From positions 1-35,106 of the forward strand of contig CALMNW010000102.1 in NCBI GenBank assembly GCA_937872095.1: a stretch of 35,106 nucleotides of DNA, read 5' to 3'. A program made the translations under genes and the position numbers. The notes under the pieces are model-generated. The model had not been told where the DNA came from. It saw nothing but the letters and a program-made list of their open reading frames with translations, and ran no database searches. The DNA is from an uncultured Verrucomicrobiota bacterium. GTDB taxonomy: Bacteria; Verrucomicrobiota; Kiritimatiellia; CAIQIC01; Lenti-01. Positions 1-9,802 of the stretch are shown in pieces; the first letter of the stretch is position 1, and each line of letters opens with the position of its first letter.

Positions 1-1
1 G

Positions 2-715
2 AAGCGCCACGGCGAGGTGCGGGAGCGGCGCAACCAGCTGCGGCATCCCGTCTACGCCAAGCCGGAGCTGCTGGCGACGGGACCGAACCAGGTCTGGTCG
101 TGGGACATCACCAAGGTGCGGGGCCCGTCGCCCGGGCGCTTCTACCACCTGTACGTGATGCTCGACGTGTACAGCCGCTATGTCGTCGGCTGGGTGCTGG
201 CGGAATACGAGAGCGGCGCGCAGGCCCAGGCGCTGATCGCCTCGTGCCACCGGCGCCAGGGCGTCGGGCCGAACCAGCTGACGGTCCATTCGGACCGGGG
301 CCCAAGCATGCGCTCGCAGGAAGTGCTCGGGCTGCTGGCGGACCTGCAGGTCCGCCGCAGCTACTCGCGGCCGCACGTGTCCAACGACAACCCGTACTCC
401 GAAGCCCAGTTCAAGACGCTGAAGTACCACCCGACCTATCCGGAGCGGTTCGGATCGTTCGAGGAAGCCCGCCGCTACTTCGGCGAACTGCTGGAGTGGT
501 ACAACGTGCGGCACCGGCATTCGGGGCTGGCTTTCATGACGCCCGAAGACGTCCATCTGGGCCGGGTCGAGGCGAAGCGCCGGCAACGGCAAGCGGTCCT
601 GGACCGAGCCTACGCCGAACATCCCGAGCGGTTCGTGAAGGGCGCCCCCCAGGCCAAGAGCGTGCCGCCGGAAGTCTGGATCAACAAACCGGTAGACCTG
701 TCGTCTGCCGGGTAG
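2..715 (+). CDS. IS3-type transposase (OrfB-like), 5' end outside the window
   Basis: C-terminal part of a DDE transposase/integrase-core protein that cuts and joins insertion sequence ends. The frame is open to the left edge (bases 2-16 already encode KRHGE), so the protein starts outside the window; the GTG at 17 is only the first possible start inside it. The catalytic triad is visible: D in WSWDITKV, D in VHSDRGPSM and E in NPYSEAQFKTLKY, followed by WYNVRHRHSGL. This WSWDITK / HSDRG / SNDNPYSEAQFK pattern is typical of IS3-family OrfB. No frameshift or internal stop is seen in the visible part, so it may be intact. The right end of the element should lie within a few hundred bases after the stop, but I cannot place the terminal repeat or target duplication because the left end is missing. 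Confidence 0.88.
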   Translation, partial: KRHGEVRERRNQLRHPVYAKPELLATGPNQVWSWDITKVRGPSPGRFYHLYVMLDVYSRYVVGWVLAEYESGAQAQALIASCHRRQGVGPNQLTVHSDRGPSMRSQEVLGLLADLQVRRSYSRPHVSNDNPYSEAQFKTLKYHPTYPERFGSFEEARRYFGELLEWYNVRHRHSGLAFMTPEDVHLGRVEAKRRQRQAVLDRAYAEHPERFVKGAPQAKSVPPEVWINKPVDLSSAG

Positions 716-1377
716 AAAAGTGTCTCATCGGCATTGACAACAAGCGCGGAAGGGCGTTTGGGGGTCGTTTGGGACGAAAAGTGGTCGTTTGGGGCCGAAA
801 TATGACTTTCCGAGACGCAAAATAGCTGATTTTGGGCCAGAAATGGTCATACAGACGCTCAGCGGGCTGTCATCCCGAGATAAATCGAGGGATCTGGGCC
901 TAAACGGTGGCGTTGGCGAAGGATGAGGCCGAGATGTCTCGACTATCGCTCGACATGACCGGATTTAGCCGTTTGGGAGGCCTGAGCCGCGATTTTTCGA
1001 GCCGGGAGAGCCTTTTCTCGCAAAGGCGCAGGGGCAGCAAAGGGGGAAGAGGGCCGAAAACCTGCTCACGCGGAGATGCGGAGGCACGGAGGGGTGGGGA
1101 GAAGACCGAAAATTATGAATGTCGAAGGGAAGGATGGGCGGGCAGGATGCCCGCGCTCCGGCACGGACGAGGGGCGAAGAGATCGGAACGCTTGCGATGC
1201 TTTTGCGCCGTTTGCGTCGCTTGCGTTGAGGGATCGGGCACAAGCCGCGATTTGTGGCGAACGGAGCGGGACAAAAGGGACGAACGCCGCGGCGGGTAAA
1301 GCGATTTCGATTGCATTTTCGGGGGGAAAGGCGGAGAAGCCTGCGTCCAAATCCCATCGGCCTGGAGTGCCGGCATC
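716..1377. other. Gene-free region, patchwork of short repeats
   Basis: No convincing gene lies in these 662 bases; the short open frames have biased, repetitive composition and no recognisable domain. From left to right I see the 3' flank of the insertion sequence with a 20-bp-spaced direct repeat (GTCGTTTGGG at 764 and 784), a dispersed inverted repeat at 868-961 with a second copy near 24.3 kb, a stretch with roughly 9-bp periodic GCGGAG-type repeats (about 1068-1098), a perfect hairpin GCGGGCA-GGA-TGCCCGC at 1138-1154, and a TTGCG-rich stretch near 1190-1230. I cannot identify a promoter for the downstream glycosyltransferase with confidence. Confidence 0.7.
868..961. repeat. Dispersed inverted repeat, copy 1 (TGTCATCCCGAG type)
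   Basis: An imperfect palindrome of about 94 bp. The left arm begins TGTCATCCCGAG and ends GAGGGATCTGGGCC; the right arm begins GGCCGAGATGTCTCGAC and ends CTCGACATGACCG, which is close to the reverse complement of the left. The same arms and part of the middle (AGGAT.GGCCGAGATGT.TCGACT) recur at 24253-24365. It lies in non-coding DNA between the insertion sequence and the glycosyltransferase. Confidence 0.75.
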
Positions 1378-2679
1378 ATGTTGCAACCATTTCACCAAGG
1401 TATCGAGTATGCGTTCAACGTCGCGATGGGCGCGACGTTCGTTTTGTCGTGGATTTACTGCGTCCTGACGGTCGGGGCGCTGGTTTTCCGCCGGCACAAG
1501 TCCGCCGGCGAGCCGTTGCCCGCCGGAACGGCCTTGCCGACGGTGACGGTGCAGATTCCGACCTACAACGAGCTGGCGGCGCTGAATTGCGCCCGCTGCT
1601 GCCTGGCATTCGATTATCCGGCGGACCGGCTGCAGATCCTGATCGGCGACGACAGCAACCGGCCGGACGTGTCCCGGGAGATCGATGCCTTCGCGCGGGA
1701 AAACCCGCGGGTGCAGGTGTGCCGGCGGGGCGACAACGCGGGCTACAAGCCGGGCAATTTGAACCACATGCTGAAGGCGACGACGGGGGATTACCTGCTG
1801 ATTTTGGATTCGGATTTCCTGCCGGAACGGGACTTTCTGCGGCGGCTGGCGGCGCCGGCGGCGCGGGATCCCGCGCTGGCGGGCGTGCAGGCGTCGTGGC
1901 GGGTGGCCAACGCGCGGCAGAACTACAGCACGCTGATGGGCGCGGGCATCGTGAACGTGATCCACGTGGTGATTTTGCCCCTGCTGAAGCGGTTGGCGCG
2001 GACGGGCATGTTCTGCGGTTCGGCGGAACTGGTCCGGAAGGACCGTCTCGTGGCGCAGGGCGGCTGGACGGTCGGCGCGCTGACGGAAGACGTGGATTAT
2101 TCGCTGCGGGTTTTGGCGGCGGGCGGCCGCATCGAGTACCTGGAGGATCTGGCCTGTTCCTGCGAGACGCCGCACACGCCGAAGGACCTGTTCCGGCAGC
2201 AAATGCGCTGGGCCTACGGCGTGATGCGCGCCTTGATGGCCCACGGCGGGCGTCTGCTGGTGTCCGGCTTGGCGCGCAAACGGACGAAGGCGGCGGTGAC
2301 GTGTTTTTGCGGGGGCTACCTGATGGTGGCGCTGATGCTGGCGACGACGGTCCTGGGGCTGCTGAACGTGGCGAGCGGCTGGGCGGCGGGCGGAACGGAT
2401 GCCGCCGGCGGTTTCCTGCCGGGCGGACTGGGCGGGTCGCTGGTGAATTTCCTGCTGACCTGCGGCATGCTGGTGTCGTCGGTCTGCGCCGGGTTCATGA
2501 GCGGGTTCGGGGCGCGGAGCGCGCAAAAACTGGTCGTGGCCTCGTTGAGCATCGGCGTCGTGCTGCTGTTTTTCGTGGGGAAAGGGCTGGCCAAAGCCTT
2601 GCTGGGCCTGCCGATGAATTGGTTCATGCTGAAGAAAAACGGCAACGAGCACGCGCTGACGGCTGCAGGGACGGCCTAA
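1378..2679 (+). CDS. Membrane-bound family 2 glycosyltransferase (cellulose-synthase-like)
   Basis: A processive-type GT2 glycosyltransferase of 433 residues that would polymerise a nucleotide-sugar-derived glycan at the inner membrane. It has an N-terminal membrane helix (about 15-37), the GT-A domain (about 53-280), then two or three C-terminal membrane segments (about 305-325, 352-375, 385-412). All key motifs are present: DDS (91-93), DSD (144-146), TED (236-238) and QQMRW (274-278), matching the D, DxD, TED, QxxRW signature of BcsA and hyaluronan synthase. It lacks a PilZ domain and is much shorter than BcsA. No other polysaccharide genes adjoin it, so the product cannot be named. The ATG at 1378 sits just before the first membrane helix; no strong Shine-Dalgarno sequence is visible. 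Confidence 0.85.
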   Translation: MLQPFHQGIEYAFNVAMGATFVLSWIYCVLTVGALVFRRHKSAGEPLPAGTALPTVTVQIPTYNELAALNCARCCLAFDYPADRLQILIGDDSNRPDVSREIDAFARENPRVQVCRRGDNAGYKPGNLNHMLKATTGDYLLILDSDFLPERDFLRRLAAPAARDPALAGVQASWRVANARQNYSTLMGAGIVNVIHVVILPLLKRLARTGMFCGSAELVRKDRLVAQGGWTVGALTEDVDYSLRVLAAGGRIEYLEDLACSCETPHTPKDLFRQQMRWAYGVMRALMAHGGRLLVSGLARKRTKAAVTCFCGGYLMVALMLATTVLGLLNVASGWAAGGTDAAGGFLPGGLGGSLVNFLLTCGMLVSSVCAGFMSGFGARSAQKLVVASLSIGVVLLFFVGKGLAKALLGLPMNWFMLKKNGNEHALTAAGTA

Positions 2680-2688
2680 GCCTGGAAG

Positions 2689-2705
2689 GGCGGCAAAATG
2701 CCGCC
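2689..2705 (+). terminator. Possible terminator hairpin after the glycosyltransferase
   Basis: A perfect 7-bp stem with 3-nt loop (GGCGGCA-AAA-TGCCGCC) begins 9 nt after the glycosyltransferase stop codon. No U-tract follows, so it is at best a weak intrinsic terminator or an mRNA 3' end stabiliser. Confidence 0.4.
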
Positions 2706-2765
2706 GGCGGCGATTCCGTTCTCCTTCCGGGGGAGGCGATTCCGCCGGAAACATGGGTTTGGGGC

Positions 2766-2793
2766 TTGTTTTTCGGTCGAACGGGGGTATTCT
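2766..2793 (+). promoter_or_regulatory. Candidate sigma70-type promoter for the hom-lysC block
   Basis: TTGTTT at 2766-2771 and TATTCT at 2788-2793 are 16 bp apart. Transcription would start near 2800, giving a leader of about 34 nt before the homoserine dehydrogenase ATG at 2834. That is too short for a riboswitch or attenuator. Confidence 0.5.
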
Positions 2794-2833
2794 TTCGCAC
2801 TTCTTATTTGAATCAAGAGCTTGGAGCGTTTTC

Positions 2834-4147
2834 ATGTCGAAGATGAAGGAAATCGGAGTGGCGGTGCTGGGATTCGGCACGGTGGGGGCCGGCGTGGTCG
2901 AGACCCTGCAGAAGAACGGCGCGTTGCTGGGCGAGCGTCTGGGCCTGCGCCTGGCGTTGCGCGGCGTGGCGGATCTGGACGTGAAGACCGACCGCGGCGT
3001 GGCGGTGGATCCGGCGCTGCTGACGACCGACGGGGCGGCGCTGATCGCGCGGCCGGACGTGGACGTGGTCGTCGAACTGATCGGCGGCACCGGCGCGGCG
3101 AAGGCCTTCATCCTGCAGGCGCTCAAGCTGGGCAAGCCGGTGGTGACGGCGAACAAGAAGCTGCTGGCCGAGCACGGCGAGGAAATCCACCGCGTGGCGG
3201 AGGAACACAAGACCGAAATCCTGTTCGAGGCGTCGGTGGGCGGCGGCATCCCGATCATCAAGGCCCTGCGCGAAGGGCTGTGCGCGAACCGCATCCAGAG
3301 CCTCTACGGCATCCTGAACGGCACCTGCAACTACATCCTGACCCGGATGGAGGAAGAAAAGCTGCCGTTCGACGAGGTGCTGAAGGCCGCGCAGGCGGCG
3401 GGCTACGCGGAGGCGGAACCGAGCCTGGACGTCGACGGCCACGACACCGCGCACAAGGCGGCGGTGCTGGCGTCGCTGGCCTACGGCTGCAACGTGCCGC
3501 TGAACAAGGTGAGCGTCGCGGGCATCCGGGGCATGGCGGCGGCAGACATCGCCTACGCGGCGGAAATGGGCTACCGGATCAAGCTGCTGGCGATCATCCA
3601 GGGCGGCGCGGACGGCGTCGAGGTCGGCGTGCAGCCGACGCTGGTGAAGCACAGCCACCAGCTGGCGGCGGTTTCGGGCGTGTTCAACGCGGTGCTGGTG
3701 AAGGGCGACGTGGTGGGCACCACGCTGTACTACGGGCGCGGCGCGGGCCGCGCGGCGGCGGCGAGCGCGGTCGTGGCCGACCTGGCCGACGCGGCGCTCA
3801 ACCTGCGCGCGGGCGGCCGCCGGCGCGACCTGAGCGCCGTGCACGCCAAGACCCCGGTCGCGTTCCGCGATCCGGGCGAGATCGTGGCGCGGCACTACCT
3901 GCGGTTTTCCATGAAGGACCAGCCGGGCACCCTGGCGCGCGCGGCGACCGTGCTGGGCGCGCACCGGATCGGCATCGATTCGGTGATGCAGAAGGAAGCG
4001 GCCAAGGGCGCCGCCTACGTGCCGGTGATTTTCGTGACCGGCCCGGCCCAGGAGCGGGAAATGGCGGCGGCGCTGGCGGAAATCGCGGCGATGGACGGCG
4101 TGGTCGACCGGCCCGCGGTGGCGTACCGCATCGAAGATTTCGAATAG
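2834..4147 (+). CDS. hom: Homoserine dehydrogenase with C-terminal ACT domain
   Basis: NAD(P)H-dependent reduction of aspartate semialdehyde to homoserine, the branch point to threonine, isoleucine and methionine. It has 437 residues from the ATG at 2834, chosen because GGAG lies 7 nt upstream and the Rossmann strand starts at residue 6. The nucleotide-binding motif GFGTVGAG is at 13-20. Further family landmarks are the ASVGGGIPII and LNGTCNYILTRM motifs and DVDGHDTAHKAAVL with the conserved catalytic Asp and Lys. A C-terminal ACT domain (about 350-437, FSMKDQPGTLARAA) is the usual site for threonine feedback. It is followed 25 nt later by aspartate kinase, so the first and third steps of the aspartate pathway are encoded together as separate proteins rather than as a ThrA-type fusion. 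Confidence 0.95.
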   Translation: MSKMKEIGVAVLGFGTVGAGVVETLQKNGALLGERLGLRLALRGVADLDVKTDRGVAVDPALLTTDGAALIARPDVDVVVELIGGTGAAKAFILQALKLGKPVVTANKKLLAEHGEEIHRVAEEHKTEILFEASVGGGIPIIKALREGLCANRIQSLYGILNGTCNYILTRMEEEKLPFDEVLKAAQAAGYAEAEPSLDVDGHDTAHKAAVLASLAYGCNVPLNKVSVAGIRGMAAADIAYAAEMGYRIKLLAIIQGGADGVEVGVQPTLVKHSHQLAAVSGVFNAVLVKGDVVGTTLYYGRGAGRAAAASAVVADLADAALNLRAGGRRRDLSAVHAKTPVAFRDPGEIVARHYLRFSMKDQPGTLARAATVLGAHRIGIDSVMQKEAAKGAAYVPVIFVTGPAQEREMAAALAEIAAMDGVVDRPAVAYRIEDFE

Positions 4148-4172
4148 GAAAAACAGAAAGAGAGCAACGGCG

Positions 4173-5438
4173 ATGGCCTTGTACGTGCAGAAATACGGCG
4201 GTTCCTCCGTGGCGGATGCGGAATGCATGCGCCGCGTGGCGAAGCGCATCTACGACACGCAGCGCGCCGGCAACCAGGTGGTGGTCGTGGTGAGCGCCAT
4301 GGGCGACACGACCGACGACCTGATCGCGCTGGCGAAGCAGGTGAACCCCGAACCCAACGAACGCGAGATGGACAGCCTGATGGCCACCGGCGAGATGGCC
4401 TCCAGCGCCGTCCTGACGATGGCGCTCCACGCCCTCGGCGCGAAGGCGATTTCGATGACCGGCCACCAGGCCGGCATCCGCGTGGACGGCACGCACCTGA
4501 AGGCGAAGATCGAGGCGATCAACCCCAAGCGCATCCAGAAGCACCTGGACCAGGGGCAGGTCGTGGTCGTGGCGGGCTTCCAGGGCACCAACCCCTCGGA
4601 AGACATCGCCACGCTGGGGCGCGGCGGATCGGACACGACCGCCGTGGCGCTCGCGGCCGCCCTGAAGGCCGACCGTTGCCAGATCCTGAAGGACGTGGAC
4701 GGCGTGTTCACGGCCAATCCCCGCGTGGTGCCGGCGGCGCGCAAGCTCGACGAAATCGCCTACGAGGAGATGCTGGAACTGGCGAGCTGCGGGGCCGAAG
4801 TCCTGCAGTCGCGCGCCGTCGAGTTCGCGAAGAACTACGGCGTCGTATTGGAAGTGCTTTCGAGTTTCGTGGTCAAACCCGGCACGCTCGTGCGGGAGGA
4901 GGATGAAAAAATGGAACAGATGATCATTCGCGGCATCGCCGCCGACAAGAACCAGGCCAAGGCGACGCTGCTGGGCGTGCCGGACACTCCCGGGGTGGCC
5001 GCGCGCATCTTCAAGGCGCTGGCCGCCGCCAACCTCAACGTGGACATGATCGTCCAGAACGTCAGCGCGGCGGGCGTCACCGACGTCTCCTTCACGGTGG
5101 CGAAGGACGACATCGCCAAGACGAAGCGGGTCATCGAGCCGCTGGTGAAGTCCGTCCAGGCCGCCGGCCTGAACTTCGACGGCGACATCGCCAAGGTCAG
5201 CCTCGTGGGCGTGGGCATGAAGAGCCACTCCGGCGTGGCCTACCGCATGTTCGACGTGCTGGCCAAGCACAAGATCAACATCGAGATGATCTCCACCTCG
5301 GAGATCAAGATTTCCGTGGCGATCCGCGCGCAGGACGCCGACCAGGCGGTCCGCTCGCTGCACCAGGCGTTCGGCATGGGCGCCAAGGCGAAGAAAAAAG
5401 CGCCGGCGAAGAAAAAAGCCGCGCAGAAGAAAAAGTAG
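4173..5438 (+). CDS. lysC: Aspartate kinase, LysC type, with Lys-rich tail
   Basis: Phosphorylates aspartate, the first step toward Lys, Thr, Met and Ile. It has 421 residues. The amino-acid kinase domain (about 1-240) shows KYGGSS at 7-12, GRGGSDTTAVALA and KDVDGVFTANPR. Two ACT domains follow (about 265-400; VPDTPGVAARIF and GVGMKSHSGVAYRMF), the arrangement of lysine/threonine-regulated monofunctional kinases. A strong internal ribosome-binding site and in-frame ATG at 4911 could give a separate beta (ACT-only) subunit, as in Bacillus and Corynebacterium LysC. The last 20 or so residues are an extra Lys/Ala tail (AKKKAPAKKKAAQKKK) that is not part of the enzyme fold. The gene follows hom and precedes the citramalate synthase by 37 nt, which suggests a common transcript. 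Confidence 0.96.
   Translation: MALYVQKYGGSSVADAECMRRVAKRIYDTQRAGNQVVVVVSAMGDTTDDLIALAKQVNPEPNEREMDSLMATGEMASSAVLTMALHALGAKAISMTGHQAGIRVDGTHLKAKIEAINPKRIQKHLDQGQVVVVAGFQGTNPSEDIATLGRGGSDTTAVALAAALKADRCQILKDVDGVFTANPRVVPAARKLDEIAYEEMLELASCGAEVLQSRAVEFAKNYGVVLEVLSSFVVKPGTLVREEDEKMEQMIIRGIAADKNQAKATLLGVPDTPGVAARIFKALAAANLNVDMIVQNVSAAGVTDVSFTVAKDDIAKTKRVIEPLVKSVQAAGLNFDGDIAKVSLVGVGMKSHSGVAYRMFDVLAKHKINIEMISTSEIKISVAIRAQDADQAVRSLHQAFGMGAKAKKKAPAKKKAAQKKK
4894..4913 (+). promoter_or_regulatory. Internal ribosome-binding site for a LysC beta subunit
   Basis: GGGAGGAGG at 4894-4902 is followed after 8 nt by an in-frame ATG at 4911. The product would be 175 residues starting MEQMIIRGIAADK, which is the ACT-domain half of aspartate kinase. 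Position and start sequence correspond to the internal starts of the beta subunit in B. subtilis and C. glutamicum LysC. The match to an ideal Shine-Dalgarno sequence is seen directly; its use is inferred. Confidence 0.6.
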
Positions 5439-5475
5439 CCAGGGAAACGGGCCGATCGGGCCCGAGGAGATCCGC

Positions 5476-7074
5476 ATGAAAAAGGTCATCGTCTACGACA
5501 CGACCCTGCGCGACGGCGCGCAGGGGGAAGGCATCAGCTTTTCCCTGCCGGCCAAGATTCGGATCGCCCGCTGCCTGGATGAGTTCGGCATCGATTACGT
5601 CGAGGGCGGTTTCGCCGCGTCGAACCCGAAGGACATGGCGTTCTTCGCCGAGATGAAGAAGGTGAAGCTCAAGCACGCGAAGCTGGCGGCGTTTGGCAGC
5701 ACGCGGCGCGCGGGCTTGACGGCGGCGCAGGATTCCGGCCTGGCGGCGATCCTCCAGGCCGGCACGCCGGTGGCGACCCTCTTCGGCAAGAGCTGGCTGC
5801 TGCACGTCGAAAAAGTCCTCAAGACCACGCCGGAAGAGAACCTGGCGATGATCGCGGACTCCGTGCGGTTCCTGAAGAAGCGCGGCAAGGAAGTCGTCTA
5901 CGACGCGGAACATTTCTTCGACGGCTACCGGGACGATCCGGCGTACGCGCTGCGGACGCTGGAGGCCGCGGCTTCTGCCGGCGCGGATTCGCTGGTGCTG
6001 TGCGACACCAACGGCGGCCGGCTGACTTCCGAGGTGGTTGCCATCACGAACGAAGTGGCGGCGCGCTTCCCGAAAGCGGTCCTGGGCATCCACACGCACA
6101 ACGATTCCGACTTGGCGGTGGCCAACTCGCTGGCGGCGGTCGAGGCCGGCGCGACGATGGTGCAGGGCACCATCAACGGCTACGGCGAGCGCACCGGCAA
6201 CGCGAACCTCTGCTCGATCATCCCCGCCCTGGCGCTCAAGATGGGCGCGAAGCTGGCGTGCGGCCCGCAGCTGAAGAAGCTCCGGAGCGTGTCGCTGCTC
6301 GTGGACGAAATCGCCGACCAGCGTCCGGTCAAGAGCCGCCCGTTCGTGGGCGAAAGCGCGTTCGCCCACAAGGCGGGCATGCACGTCGACGCCGTCGGCA
6401 AGGTGTCGCAGAGCTTCGAGCACGTCGATCCGGAAAGCGTCGGCAACGAGCGGCGCATCCTGATGAGCGAGCTGTCGGGCGCCAGCAACGTGCGCATGAA
6501 GACGGGCGAGATGGGCCTGGTGTTCCGGAAGGATTCGCCGGCGGTGAAGGACATCCTGCGCCGGCTGGAGCATCTGGAGAAGAACGGCTACGCCTTCGAA
6601 TCGGCGGACGCCTCGTTCAAGCTGCTCGTGCAGAAGGTGCTGAAGAAGCACGTGCCGTTCTTCGAGCTGCAGGGCTTCAGCGTCGTGGTGCAGAAGAAGG
6701 ACGCGGCGAGCAAGGCGACGACGACGGCTACCATCAAGATCGGCGTGAAGGGCAAGACGGAACTGACGGCGGGCGAGGGCGACGGCCCCGTGGACGCGCT
6801 CAACGACGCCCTGCGCAAGGTGCTGCACCGGTTCTATCCCGCCATCGATTCCGTGGTCCTCCAGGACTACCACGTGCGCATCCTCAACCCCGAAACGGCG
6901 ACGCAGGCGACGACGCGCGTGCTGATCGATTCGTCCGACGGCCGCGACCGGTGGGGCACGGTCGGCGTGAGCGAAAACATCATCGAGGCGTCGTGGGAGG
7001 CTCTGGTGGACAGCGTGGAATACAAGCTGTTCCTCGACGAGCAGCGCCGTCGCGCCCCCAAGAAACGAAAGTAG
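5476..7074 (+). CDS. cimA: (R)-citramalate synthase
   Basis: Condenses acetyl-CoA with pyruvate to give citramalate, the threonine-independent entry into isoleucine synthesis. It has 532 residues, the usual length for the CimA branch of the LeuA family. The metal and substrate motifs are DTTLRDGAQGEG (8-19), GIHTHNDSDLAVANS and GTINGYGERTGNANL. A C-terminal regulatory LeuA_allosteric-type domain covers about 405-520. The GEGISFS continuation and the following EGGFAASNPKD segment fit CimA better than 2-isopropylmalate synthase or homocitrate synthase. The start ATG has GGAG 7 nt upstream. The C-terminus ends in a basic run (RRRAPKKRK). ValS starts 6 nt after the stop, so the two are very probably co-transcribed. 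Confidence 0.9.
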   Translation: MKKVIVYDTTLRDGAQGEGISFSLPAKIRIARCLDEFGIDYVEGGFAASNPKDMAFFAEMKKVKLKHAKLAAFGSTRRAGLTAAQDSGLAAILQAGTPVATLFGKSWLLHVEKVLKTTPEENLAMIADSVRFLKKRGKEVVYDAEHFFDGYRDDPAYALRTLEAAASAGADSLVLCDTNGGRLTSEVVAITNEVAARFPKAVLGIHTHNDSDLAVANSLAAVEAGATMVQGTINGYGERTGNANLCSIIPALALKMGAKLACGPQLKKLRSVSLLVDEIADQRPVKSRPFVGESAFAHKAGMHVDAVGKVSQSFEHVDPESVGNERRILMSELSGASNVRMKTGEMGLVFRKDSPAVKDILRRLEHLEKNGYAFESADASFKLLVQKVLKKHVPFFELQGFSVVVQKKDAASKATTTATIKIGVKGKTELTAGEGDGPVDALNDALRKVLHRFYPAIDSVVLQDYHVRILNPETATQATTRVLIDSSDGRDRWGTVGVSENIIEASWEALVDSVEYKLFLDEQRRRAPKKRK

Positions 7075-7080
7075 ATTCCC

Positions 7081-9768
<2,688 letters not shown>

Positions 9769-9802
9769 AACACGCGGATTTGTCATAGAAAAGGAGAACC
9801 CC

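Noticed and set aside
907..1299. 130-residue open frames on both strands of the gap before the glycosyltransferase
   Set aside because: They run through the inverted repeat and the GCGGAG repeats, have no ribosome-binding site and no recognisable fold.
1378..2679. Cellulose synthase operon
   Set aside because: The protein is a GT2 synthase-like enzyme but too short for BcsA, has no PilZ domain, and no bcsB, bcsC or bcsZ is nearby.
2794..2833. Riboswitch or attenuator in front of hom-lysC
   Set aside because: The predicted leader is only about 34 nt; there is no room for a lysine riboswitch or a leader peptide.
1066..3294. A 742-residue minus-strand open frame opposite the glycosyltransferase and hom
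   Set aside because: Same reason: low-complexity Arg/His/Gln-rich translation antisense to two genes with intact catalytic motifs.
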